From NCBI GenBank assembly GCA_964508135.1, contig CAZDSU010000021.1, positions 28,342 through 92,341 on the forward strand: 64,000 nucleotides of DNA, written 5' to 3'. Below are positions 35,301-40,323 of the stretch, in pieces (the stretch's first letter is position 1; each line of letters begins with the position of its first letter). Under the pieces are notes generated by a model. It made no database searches and was not told where the DNA came from. It saw nothing but the letters and a program-made list of their open reading frames with translations. The translations under genes and the position numbers were made by a program. This DNA is from UBA6168 sp964508135 (GTDB taxonomy: Bacteria; Bacteroidota; Bacteroidia; Chitinophagales; Saprospiraceae).

Positions 35301-38297
35301 GACATCCTTGCCTTCCACGAGGTTTTGCCAAAACTCCTCTATGCTGTTGGCACCAGGGAGGCGGCAGGACATGCCGATTATTGCGATTTCGGATTTCGGA
35401 TTTCGGATTTCGGATTTGGTGGCTCCTGGACTTGCCGATTTTTCGCTAAAAGCCTCATAGCCAAGTGATTGCGCCGTCGCCCAAGTTCCATCGGAAAGAA
35501 AATTGTCTTCTAACACGCCCTTCCAATCTTCTGCTTTTCCAGCGTCTATTTTTTTCTTTTGGTCAAAATGGGTGTCGCCCATCGAGCGGCTGTTTTGGTA
35601 GATGCCGTCGGTCATTTTCTTGTCCAAATCCTGATAGGGATCGAGCAGGCCCTCGTGGAATGGAATTTCAAGCGCCTCGCACATGGCTCGCATGACGGAT
35701 TTGGGGTTTTTCACCAATTCCTCGTACAACATTCGGAACTGCTGGTTGGTAGGCAGTTTTTTCAAAAAATCAACCGCATTTCGTTGGCTTTCCAGCCAAA
35801 CCAATTCACCGAGTTGCTGGGCGTTGAAGTCGTGTGAGTGCAGGTAAAGCACCTGGTCCATGTGGTACTTCTCAAACGATTTCACCATACTGTACGGATG
35901 CCGCACGAGGTGGATAAAACGGGCGTTAGGGAAGTCGGCCATCGCTTTTTCAAGTGCCGCTGGGTCGAGTACATAGCTTGGTGACTTGTCCACAATGAGG
36001 CGGTCGCCGACCCATTCTTGCAGCTGCTCAAACATTTCCTGGGTAGTCATCCCGTGCTTTTCAAAGTTGTGGAGGAGCAGTTTTGCCTCGTCTGCATTGC
36101 AGTCGTTCAGCTCCATCACTGCCCGCACCAAGCCTTCTGACCAAAGCGAAAATTTGCCCTGATAAGCTTCCGCTCGTTCCGCAAGTGTCTCAAAATGAAG
36201 TAGTTGCAGCTCATTGCAGGCGAAAAGGCCGGGATGTCCTGCGAGCATAACTCGAAGCAAAGTAGTCCCAGAGCGTGGGGGAGCGAGGATGAAGATTGGG
36301 GCTGGCGTATTGTTGATTGACGTTTGACGATTGATGATTGGGGGCGTGAGGTGATGTGGTATGATTTTCTTGAAATCAGCGATGTCTTGTTGGGAAATAA
36401 TTGGGGAGCGGCTGTTTTCAACCGCTCCCGCTGTCGTAGGATTATAAAAGTTGACAGTTGTTTTTAACAACCTCGGCAGGAGGTTTGCATAGTTTTTTTC
36501 AAAAAAAGCAGCGTAGGCCGCTATGGTAGGATGGTCAAAGATGGTGGTGATGAAAATGCTGGCTTCGCAAGCCGTCATCAAGCCACCGATAAAACGGGCA
36601 GCTTGGATGCTGTTCCCGCCGAGTTCGAAGAACTTGTCGTGGCGACCGATGGGGCTGATTTGCAACAGTTCCTCCCAGCGTTCAGCGATGAGCTTTTCCA
36701 AGTCGCTCTGTGGAGCTTCAAAAGCTTGGTCAAGTTCTGGGCGATCGCCTCCAGGTTCGGGCAGTGCTTTTCGGTCAATTTTTCCGTTGGTGGTCAATGG
36801 AATTTTCTCCAAAAAAATAAAATGCGACGGTAGCATGTACTCCGGTAAACTTTTCGAAATGAAGTCCCGCAACTCACTCACAGTCAGTGTAAGTCCTTGA
36901 TTTTGAACGATGTACGCCACCAATTTGCCTTCGTTCACGATGTGCTGATTTTTCAACACCACCACTGTTTCCCGCACAGCGGGATGGTTGGCGATGGCAG
37001 TTTCGATTTCCCCCAACTCGATGCGGTAGCCTCGGAACTTGACTTGAAAATCGGAGCGACCAAGGAACTCGATATTGCCATCGGGCTGCCAACGGGCGAG
37101 GTCGTCGGTCTTGTAGAGGTATGAGGTATGAGGTATGAGGTATGAGGGAGCCTGCACAAATCTTTCAGCGGACAGTTCTGGGCGGCTCCAGTAGCCCCGG
37201 CCCACGACGGGCTTCGAGCCGCCGATGTAAATCTCGCCGACTTCGCCCCGTGGCACTTCCTGCATGTTGGAATCCAAAATGAAGATATCGTAGTTCAAGA
37301 TGGGGATTCCGATGGGCGCTTTTGGCTCGTTGAACCTTTTTGGGAAGGTGAAATAGGTGCAATTCACCGTAGCTTCGGTTGGGCCATAGAGGTTGTAAAG
37401 TTGTCCGTTCGGAATGACTTGCTCGTGTTTTTGCGCCAACGAAGTCGGACATACTTCTCCGCTGACGTTGACCAATTTCAGGCTTTGCAGCTTGTGGGCG
37501 GGTGCCTGTTCGAGCAGTAGCGTGTACAGCGAAGGCAGCGTGAGAATGTGTGTTACCTGGTTTTTGTAAATAGTATCAGCAAGTTGCGCCATGTCTTTTT
37601 CTTCGCCCTGGTGGGGCAAAACAAGGGGCGCACCTTGTAGTAGTGTCCAGAAAATGGTCAGCACCGAAACGTCGAAGCTGATGGAACAAGTGAGCATCAT
37701 TGCACCGATAGGTTCCGGGGCAATGGCCTGCTGGCCTTCGAGTTGGTTGCAGAGGTTTTCGTGGGTAATCATGCAGCCCTTGGGCTTTCCGGTGGAGCCG
37801 GAGGTGTAAATCATGTAGGCCAACTGCTGCGCAGAATGATGAATGATGAATGGTGAATGGTGAATATCGGGCAGAGGCTGGTCGAGGCAAATGAATTTGG
37901 CGTTGGTGTTGGGCAGGTTTTTCACCAAATGGCTTTGCGTCAGGATGACTTTTGCTGCGCAATCTTCTACCATGAAGGACATGCGGTCGGTTGGGTAATC
38001 CACATCAATGGGCACGTAGGCCCCGCCTGCTTTGAGGATGCCGAAGATGCCAATTATCATCTCGAAGGAACGCTCCAAGTAGATGGCGACGAAGTCTTCT
38101 GGCTGGATGCCGAGTTTGACGAGTTGGTATGCGAGTTGAGTGGAGCTGTCGTCGAGTTCCGCATAAGTCATTGATGCTGAACCAAATACAAGCGCAGTTG
38201 CGTCAGGGCAACGGAGGACTTCCCGCTGAAAAATTTCATGCAGACAGGTATCGGATGGAAACGTCAGGACGCTCGATACGTGTTTGTTTTCGTTCAT
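26358..38297 (-). CDS. Hybrid NRPS-PKS megasynthase (A-T-ST-KS-AT-ACP-AMT-C-A-T-TE)
   Basis: 3979 residues. Domains: adenylation A1 (about 15-515, YTSGSTGKPKG near 162); T1 (LGGNS near 559); sulfotransferase (about 668-948, PAPS loop PPRSGTTLL, second site FIHLVRHPYS); KS (970-1400, active Cys1144 in TACST, HGTGT, NIGH); AT (1490-1840, GHSMGEY near 1588); ACP (LGFDSL near 1940); PLP aminotransferase of the glutamate-semialdehyde type (2130-2560, Lys2402 in YGKSISGG); C (2626-3050, HHIICDG); A2 (3070-3600); T2 (LGGHS near 3640); TE (Ser3786 in GYSLGG, His3949). There is no KR, so the beta-ketone from the PKS step would go to the aminotransferase to give a beta-amino acid, as in mycosubtilin MycA. 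TE then releases a small product. All catalytic motifs look intact. Linkers are filled with repeats that are listed separately. Confidence 0.95.
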   Translation of the reverse strand: MNENKHVSSVLTFPSDTCLHEIFQREVLRCPDATALVFGSASMTYAELDDSSTQLAYQLVKLGIQPEDFVAIYLERSFEMIIGIFGILKAGGAYVPIDVDYPTDRMSFMVEDCAAKVILTQSHLVKNLPNTNAKFICLDQPLPDIHHSPFIIHHSAQQLAYMIYTSGSTGKPKGCMITHENLCNQLEGQQAIAPEPIGAMMLTCSISFDVSVLTIFWTLLQGAPLVLPHQGEEKDMAQLADTIYKNQVTHILTLPSLYTLLLEQAPAHKLQSLKLVNVSGEVCPTSLAQKHEQVIPNGQLYNLYGPTEATVNCTYFTFPKRFNEPKAPIGIPILNYDIFILDSNMQEVPRGEVGEIYIGGSKPVVGRGYWSRPELSAERFVQAPSYLIPHTSYLYKTDDLARWQPDGNIEFLGRSDFQVKFRGYRIELGEIETAIANHPAVRETVVVLKNQHIVNEGKLVAYIVQNQGLTLTVSELRDFISKSLPEYMLPSHFIFLEKIPLTTNGKIDRKALPEPGGDRPELDQAFEAPQSDLEKLIAERWEELLQISPIGRHDKFFELGGNSIQAARFIGGLMTACEASIFITTIFDHPTIAAYAAFFEKNYANLLPRLLKTTVNFYNPTTAGAVENSRSPIISQQDIADFKKIIPHHLTPPIINRQTSINNTPAPIFILAPPRSGTTLLRVMLAGHPGLFACNELQLLHFETLAERAEAYQGKFSLWSEGLVRAVMELNDCNADEAKLLLHNFEKHGMTTQEMFEQLQEWVGDRLIVDKSPSYVLDPAALEKAMADFPNARFIHLVRHPYSMVKSFEKYHMDQVLYLHSHDFNAQQLGELVWLESQRNAVDFLKKLPTNQQFRMLYEELVKNPKSVMRAMCEALEIPFHEGLLDPYQDLDKKMTDGIYQNSRSMGDTHFDQKKKIDAGKAEDWKGVLEDNFLSDGTWATAQSLGYEAFSEKSASPGATKSEIRNPKSEIAIIGMSCRLPGANSIEEFWQNLVEGKDVSHLVTDTDLEAEGISQFLNFPISDKHVRRTYALENPYTFDAAFFGYQPREAEMMDPQHRIFLETAYEALESAGYDSIRFKGNIGVFGGVARNTYALNNLLTNKELLEKSGGWYQEMLASDTTFSISRVAYKLNLRGPAVNVQTACSTGGVAVHLACQSLLAGDSDMVIVGGGRVQAPVLGGYEHIEGGPMSADGYCRAFDANANGMVQGHGMAMLVLKKLDKAIEDGDHVWAVIKSSAINNDGSDKTGITAPSSKGQAAVIKKALENAGLTGDQISYVETHGTGTFIGDPIEIQGLTQAFGNWEIEKLGNWGRCKIGSVKTNIGHLDAGACIVGIIKTALALYHEQLPATLHFEKNNPQIDFENSPFEVNATLRPWKRGEQKRYAGVSSFGLGGTNAHIILEEAPLAVGSWQLTVGSPQLLTLSAKTEESLEQLSTRLSDFLQKNKQDSLADAAFTLAVGRQHFAKRRALLFAEGKEKPELITAQSEIRNPKSEIVMMFPGGGAQYVDMARDLYESNKFFRKQVDACFAILEKQHDQNIRETVFPQSVIRNPQSAIENPSAGLASLFAIEYSLAKLWQHWGIQPAELIGHSMGEYTAACIAGVMSLEAALGLVTVRGKLFETLNGDGCMLSVATTEEKLKPFLNADLTISVINKVDSLVVSGTSTAVDHLQAKLTEAGVECSKIHIKVPAHSPLIDPILPQFRKYLESVELHEPKIPIVSNVTGTWLTNEEATSVDYWLRHLRQTVRFADGLKTLTDNELSANSQFTIHNSPLKKNRIFLEVGPGQALSTFARALPTLPNEARTILASVRHPKEVRNDVEFILKTLGKLWVSGMDVNWENYFSGEKCRRVPLPAYPFERKKYFIAPKKVENQVAVIAPDLTGFQNLSGLIPEPTQSIEQTMSQSNTSRIPNLIAEIKASLHELSGMEPDQMDEQASFLELGFDSLFLSQAVIRFNQKFKLELSFRQLFEDAPTIESLAEYVEGAMPEGMFAPAPAVAVEINPVRVQNSNRVDFDGNASTSVMQPLSENSTAVQQIINQQLQLMQQQLALLGSTAFTPSGPAPFTALPVQVGGGYLKVAGQDSVNAVLPVRQASQEIEIQRNTKGVTAKLNSYKKIGAGDDLSEKQRRGLDEFMAKYVAMTPKSKELAQRHRQFYADPRSVTGFSKLCKEICYQIAHERSKGAHIWDVDGNEYVDYVMSYGVALFGHMPDFVEKATVAAIQRGNSIDLLPPEATEIARMICEMTGFDRATLANTGTEAVLGAVRAARTITGRDKIAVFDTDYHGMIDEFMVRGVHFKDETKSLPSSPGVPKYNVQNVVVLDYDDPNVLRKLERSIGELAAVVIEPVQAQNPHWQHGELIKAIRKITEQNGVALIFDEIINGFRLEQRGAQAWYGVDADICAYGKSISGGFPLAAVAGKSKYMSAFDGGYWGYGDDSSPDGVIAYFASTFIKNPISVAAAHAALSEIQRLGPALQQDLNEKTARFAERISEIFLRTKAPLMIQSASSFFMIKNADSSPMTRLFNYFLRARGINIRERPCFISTAHTEADFEKTYRGFELAIHDMFEAGLMEAWEGEDMNVIVPSPLTPKGEPNTGRQEELAQVIENQQYETSVGSPLGVRGVPTTEGQQEIFLSDQFSPDASKAYNIATEIRLEGDFDETKMRSALQALMDRHEALRTVFSPDGMTMIVLPTLEVEVPFVDLSADPEKISRLHNQEAEHLFDLQNGQLVRFKIVRLEEKVHLVFINVHHIICDGWSLGILTRALGELYGADLTGFKNLSGLGSPKQLSQFATEQANLQGLEVFKKNEKYWLEQFQGSIPVLELPTDFPRPPVKTFNGAVEKISFDAEFTTQLRKAAAKQGSTFYVFMLAAYQAFLSRITGHDDLVMGVAAAGHNLPGNANLVGHAISMLPVRTRIEPNANFKDYIKSVRKQVLDAFDHQQYTFGALVKKLKIGRNASRNTLVSVAFNLDSPLDDLKFGNLKATTRAIPRHYETFDSFINLKPLGNSVDFEWNFNTDLFRRESIRLRLAEFEVFLKSIVENSISNFQFPISGLPLLPDFEQKQLEKFGRGEVFDDFPLHLTLHELFEKQVELTPEKVAVIASSDGMTQSHAVTKLTYRQLNDRANALAAHLLEKGLQPGAFVGLCMERSLDMMVSIYAILKAGGAYVPIDPRNPKERIRLTLEDAGCGIVLTQKSVEELLPEFAGEMVVVDAGIGKPEGISKPGISPDTVVDHRSGFPIPSYRSGLEIPRLGNAYVIYTSGSTGTPKGVAISHANAINTLFAINKQLKMSELDTVFSVSSMAFDMSIPDYFLTLMTGATLILAGEETKKDGFALRESVEKHRPTVMQATPTTWKILLMSGWQGDPNLRAIAGGEGFAKELAADMMHRCAKVWNGYGPTETTIYATWQLITEKHLATCPGEFAAIGSPIANVTMMILDKNGEQVPVGVPGELFIGGNGVASNGYLNRPELTVERFPQSAIYKTGDIVRYLPTGEIEFLGRMDDQVKIRGYRVELGEIEETMKQFPGVQQSVVNVFSDSSGSQQLVGYVVENGQPLGEGWEASLKDFLRSKMPGYMVPSAFVKMEAFPQNTSLKVDRKALPKPDLSTLSVGKFEAPKTPGEKLLADVWSELLGVEKVSINDDFFELGGHSLAAVQMMTKIKAETGVKLPLTTLFQHSTLGKLAVQLNGFTHKKYGSSKGETVENQEFTSLVPIREGGSKPALYLVHGGGLHVLFYQNMVKYMDADQPIYALQARGLNGDVEPLDRIEDMAAHYISEILRSNPDGEYCLAGYSLGGIIAWEMAKQLKAMGKEVLMLSLFDAVAKNEWASNGTSGGINKKLKKIGYNLSLLMKDPAKTFEYKTHVLKMQFEHKKGKLKTAFRNNQTNQIEEGYMPYGSKVYEKSLEAYEKYVLQPLDIQVDLFKAKEQMFYLNDPVNYGWDKLALGGVVTHDIEGNHLTLFDEPHGRQIAEVMKRRMEAVSNVESMF
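28561..28676. repeat. Interleaved inverted-repeat insert in the A2 domain
   Basis: GGGATTTCTAAGCCCG (28564-28579) matches the reverse complement of 28640-28655 with one mismatch. GGGATTGGAAAGCC (28591-28604) matches the reverse complement of 28660-28673. The arms alternate instead of nesting. The segment is read in frame as Gly/Ile/Pro-rich peptide (GKPEGISKPGIS, RSGFPIPSYRSGLEIP) just before the A3 motif of A2, a position where other A domains have a short loop. Confidence 0.8.
29158..29185. repeat. Heptamer array GAAATTG x4 inside megasynthase
   Basis: Four exact tandem copies of GAAATTG. They are read in frame on the minus strand as part of NFQFPISG, in the linker between the condensation domain and A2. 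Confidence 0.95.
29965..29997. repeat. Perfect palindrome, family 1 copy A, inside C domain
   Basis: AGACCTGACAGGTTT, loop TTG, then the exact reverse complement: 15-bp arms. It is read in frame as DLTGFKNLSGL within the condensation domain. The same element occurs at 32635-32667. Confidence 0.95.
30443..30556. repeat. 25-bp inverted repeat flanking 64 bp, aminotransferase-C linker
   Basis: The arm at 30443-30467 (CACCCCTGACCCCTAAAGGG...) is the exact reverse complement of 30532-30556. The element lies precisely between the aminotransferase and condensation domains. It is read as SPLTPKGEP at one end and SPLGVRGVP at the other. The 64-bp middle encodes a Gln/Glu-rich linker. Confidence 0.93.
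32252..32316. repeat. 31-bp perfect palindrome inside megasynthase
   Basis: Arms 32252-32282 and 32286-32316 are exact reverse complements around a TTG loop. The arm core is AACCCTGTTAGAGTT. It is read in frame as VEINPVRVQNSNRVDFDG in the linker after the ACP and before the aminotransferase. Confidence 0.95.
32635..32667. repeat. Perfect palindrome, family 1 copy B, AT-ACP linker
   Basis: AGACCTGACAGGTTTT, a single G, then the exact reverse complement: 16-bp arms. It is read in frame as DLTGFQNLSGL in the AT-ACP linker, nearly the same peptide as copy A at 29965. Confidence 0.95.
32989..33016. repeat. Heptamer array GAATTGT x4 inside megasynthase AT
   Basis: Three exact copies of GAATTGT and a fourth GAATTGG. 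It is read in frame as NSQFTIHNSP in a surface loop late in the acyltransferase domain. Confidence 0.95.
33634..33668. repeat. Heptamer array ATTGCGG x5 inside megasynthase AT
   Basis: Three exact ATTGCGG copies plus ATTACGG and ATTGGGG. It is read in frame as SVIRNPQSAIENP, a 7-residue periodic peptide, upstream of the GHSMGEY motif of the AT domain. Confidence 0.95.
33816..33843. repeat. Heptamer array GATTTCG x4 directly before AT
   Basis: Four exact tandem GATTTCG units. It is read in frame as SEIRNPKSEI, which runs straight into the first strand of the AT domain (VMMFPGGGAQY). It has the same unit and almost the same peptide as the array at 35385. Confidence 0.97.
34055..34082. repeat. 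Heptamer array CAACTGC x4 in KS-AT linker
   Basis: CAACTGT followed by three CAACTGC. It is read in frame as VGSWQLTVGSPQL in the linker just after the KS domain. Confidence 0.95.
34369..34400. repeat. Octamer array CAATTTCC x4 inside KS
   Basis: Four 8-bp units (CAATTTCC, CAATTTCT, CAATTTCC, CAATTTCC). It is read in frame as GNWEIEKLGNWG in the KS loop between HGTGT and the NIGH motif. Confidence 0.95.
35233..35264. repeat. Octamer array GAAATTGA x4 in KS N-terminal part
   Basis: Four 8-bp units of GAAATTGA with small variation. It is read in frame as ISQFLNFPIS early in the KS domain. Confidence 0.95.
35385..35412. repeat. Heptamer array GATTTCG x4 directly before KS
   Basis: Four exact GATTTCG units, identical to the array at 33816. 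It is read as KSEIRNPKSEI, which leads directly into the first KS strand (AIIGMSCRLPG). Confidence 0.97.
36309..36338. repeat. Degenerate heptamer array before the sulfotransferase
   Basis: Imperfect 7-bp units (GTTGATT, GACGTTT, GACGATT, GATGATT). It is read in frame as IINRQTSINN immediately N-terminal to the PAPS loop of the sulfotransferase domain. Confidence 0.7.
37116..37143. repeat. Heptamer array GAGGTAT x4 in A1
   Basis: Four exact GAGGTAT units. It is read in frame as SYLIPHTSYL in the loop preceding the YKTDDLARW (A7) motif of the first adenylation domain. Confidence 0.97.
37834..37865. repeat. Heptamer array GAATGAT/GAATGGT x4 in A1
   Basis: Two GAATGAT and two GAATGGT units plus a partial one. 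It is read in frame as IHHSPFIIHHSA just before the A3 core motif of A1. Confidence 0.95.
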
Positions 38298-38659
38298 AGT
38301 GGTCTACTTAATGCAGTGCCTAGTTAGCCTGCAAGTGTTTGTTCTACTCAAAAGGGGGGAATGAATTTCTGGAAGACTTTAAAGCGCTACACGGATGCCA
38401 ATATTCCAACCAGCAGCATTCACGTGCAAATAGTCGGCTAGCATTTCAAAATAAAAATCCAAAAAACGGGGAGTTTAAAATAAGTGTACAAAAATAGGCG
38501 GAAAATGATTAAGACACAAATGCTTTGCCGTAGTTTTGGCAAATCTTTTATTCTCTCCTCCCCCACGCTATGGCCTGATTGTTGGATTTTCATTGTTTAA
38601 TTAACCTGTGACTAATGCAATTTTTTGAAATTGTCAGTCCAACAACCACTCGTGTCTGA
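38298..38659. other. Divergent intergenic region between megasynthase and TolC-like gene
   Basis: These 362 bases carry the leaders of two divergent genes. Besides the candidate minus-strand promoter, a plus-strand TAGTTTTG (38531-38538) could be a -7 box, but no clear -33 partner was found. No ORF or RNA gene is evident. Confidence 0.4.
38489..38520 (-). promoter_or_regulatory. Candidate promoter of the megasynthase operon
   Basis: On the minus strand TTTG (38520-38517), a 20-bp spacer and TATTTTTG (38496-38489) match the Bacteroidetes -33 TTTG / -7 TAnnTTTG pattern. This would leave a leader of roughly 185 bases before the megasynthase ATG. The match is to consensus only. Confidence 0.4.
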
Positions 38660-39412
38660 ATGAGCCATTTATACAATTCTCTGGTTTTCAGGTATCTAGT
38701 CCTATTTTTTGTTCTCGTTGCGTCGCCACATTTGGTGTATGCACAAATTGACTATAATCAGATTGTGCTACCCGAAGGCCAGCGTCCTACCTCTTTTGAA
38801 GATTATTTAGTTCAACTAGCATGGATGAACAGCCCTGAAACAAAGATTCTTGAATACGAGAAGACAAAGGAAAAAAAGGAGGTTGAACTACAGCGAATGG
38901 ACTGGATGAACGAAGTGCAATTTGGCTTTAATATCAATGAAGTCAGCCTTTCAAACGTCTTGCAGCCCAGCCCGGACAACCTCGTCCTTTACCCACTCTA
39001 CCAATTAACTGCCGGTGTTAGTCTCGGTAGTTTTACCACCAACAAAAAGAAAAGGGAAATAGAAGAAGTGGACGTCCTCATTTCAGATATGGAAGCCAAC
39101 CAGCACAAGATGAAAACCAGGGCAGAAACGCTTGCTCGCTACCGCAAACTTTTGCTCTCCATTGAAACGCTGAAAATACGCACCAATGCTGAGGAGGACA
39201 CCCGCAATGTTTATCAAATTTCACAGCAACGCTTCAAAAACGCCGACCTCGAAATGGAGGATATGCTGCGTGCCTCAGAGTCATTCAACAATGCGCAGGA
39301 AAAACGCATGGCCGCCGAAACAGAAATCCAACTTGCCATTATTGAATTGGAAGAAATAATTGGCATCAAGTGGGAAAGTGCTAAACGTGCAGGGGAGCGC
39401 TTCAAAAAATAG
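38660..39412 (+). CDS. Short TolC-family-like outer membrane protein
   Basis: This 250-residue protein has a signal peptide (ending near VYAQ, residue 28) and long helices such as KILEYEKTKEKKEVELQRMDWMNEVQFGF and RYRKLLLSIETLKIRTNAEEDTRNVYQISQQRFKNADLEMEDMLRASESFNNAQE. Together they resemble half of a TolC/OEP protein, about half the usual 420-480 residues. A short predicted beta segment (LYPLYQLTAGVSLGSF) lies between the helices. It is divergent from the megasynthase and converges with the polysaccharide cluster. A role in export of a surface polymer is inferred from the neighbours. Confidence 0.75.
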   Translation: MSHLYNSLVFRYLVLFFVLVASPHLVYAQIDYNQIVLPEGQRPTSFEDYLVQLAWMNSPETKILEYEKTKEKKEVELQRMDWMNEVQFGFNINEVSLSNVLQPSPDNLVLYPLYQLTAGVSLGSFTTNKKKREIEEVDVLISDMEANQHKMKTRAETLARYRKLLLSIETLKIRTNAEEDTRNVYQISQQRFKNADLEMEDMLRASESFNNAQEKRMAAETEIQLAIIELEEIIGIKWESAKRAGERFKK

Positions 39413-39414
39413 GC

Positions 39415-40314
39415 TCAATCCAGGTTTAAACCACTACGGGTTTCAAGCACACCAGCCTCCATCAATTTGTCCAAATACAGCCGAGCCCCTTGCTTGTTCA
39501 CGTGCTGGTAGTCTCCAAAAGCTTCGGTCTGTGTCACGGCATTTTCAAAGTTTTTGACAGTGAGGCCGGTAGCTTTGTTTATGTCAGCCATCAAGCTGCC
39601 CAAGTTGCCGATTTTCGGCACGAAGGCCGGAAAATATGGGTTCACCACCAGCTCCACTTTTACGCCTTTTTGCTTGGCGTAACTTACCATCCCAGCCAGT
39701 TTGTCCAACATTTTTTGGTCGTAATGGAACCGCAGTATTTGTTGCTTTTCCACGTCACTGACCATGCTGGGTGAAATGACCCGGTCGAGCAGCCAGTCTT
39801 TGTCCGATTTTTTCCAATAAAAAAATGTCCGCTGAAAAACCTCGCTGTTGTAGCGATAAAGGTGGCTAACCTTACCTGCGTAGTAGTCATTTCTCGCACC
39901 ATCTTTCATCAATTCGGAAAGCCGTTCGGAGTAAGGCGAATAGTGGTTAAACTGGGTTGCAAGCTTGTTGTCCATGCGCAGGCTGTCCATCAGCGAGATG
40001 TCCATAACCATTACCTTGGGTGGCTGCTGGCGGTCAAGGTAATCTTCGACGAGCGGTACTGCCAAGTCAATGGGCATTCCGTTATAGCTCAAGTTGGCTG
40101 TGGAAAGTCCTGTTTTTTCTTCAACGTAGGGTTGAAAAAAACTCAATCCTCTTGAATTTCCAACGAAAAGGATGTCACTGTCCACCTTGTCCCCATACAA
40201 ACGTGAGTAGCGGAACTGGCTTTCCTGCGTTATTTTTGACAAAACCATTCCGCCAATCCGGTCGCCCAGCAAGGCGACTCCGATAATGGCAAATATCCAG
40301 TAAGCTTTTTTCAT
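39415..40314 (-). CDS. SGNH-like protein associated with MBOAT acyltransferase
   Basis: This 299-residue protein has an N-terminal membrane anchor (about residues 4-22). An SGNH-hydrolase-like fold is suggested by ILFVGNSRGLSFF, in which GNSR stands for the GDS block, and by DYQHVNKQGARLYL near the end, which supplies the Asp and His of block V. Such proteins sit next to AlgI-type MBOAT proteins and complete O-acetylation of surface glycans, as AlgJ/AlgX and PatB do. It begins 10 bp after the MBOAT gene stop, so it is almost surely in the same operon. It is the last gene of the minus-strand cluster. Confidence 0.8.
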   Translation of the reverse strand: MKKAYWIFAIIGVALLGDRIGGMVLSKITQESQFRYSRLYGDKVDSDILFVGNSRGLSFFQPYVEEKTGLSTANLSYNGMPIDLAVPLVEDYLDRQQPPKVMVMDISLMDSLRMDNKLATQFNHYSPYSERLSELMKDGARNDYYAGKVSHLYRYNSEVFQRTFFYWKKSDKDWLLDRVISPSMVSDVEKQQILRFHYDQKMLDKLAGMVSYAKQKGVKVELVVNPYFPAFVPKIGNLGSLMADINKATGLTVKNFENAVTQTEAFGDYQHVNKQGARLYLDKLMEAGVLETRSGLNLD

Positions 40315-40323
40315 TGGGACTTT

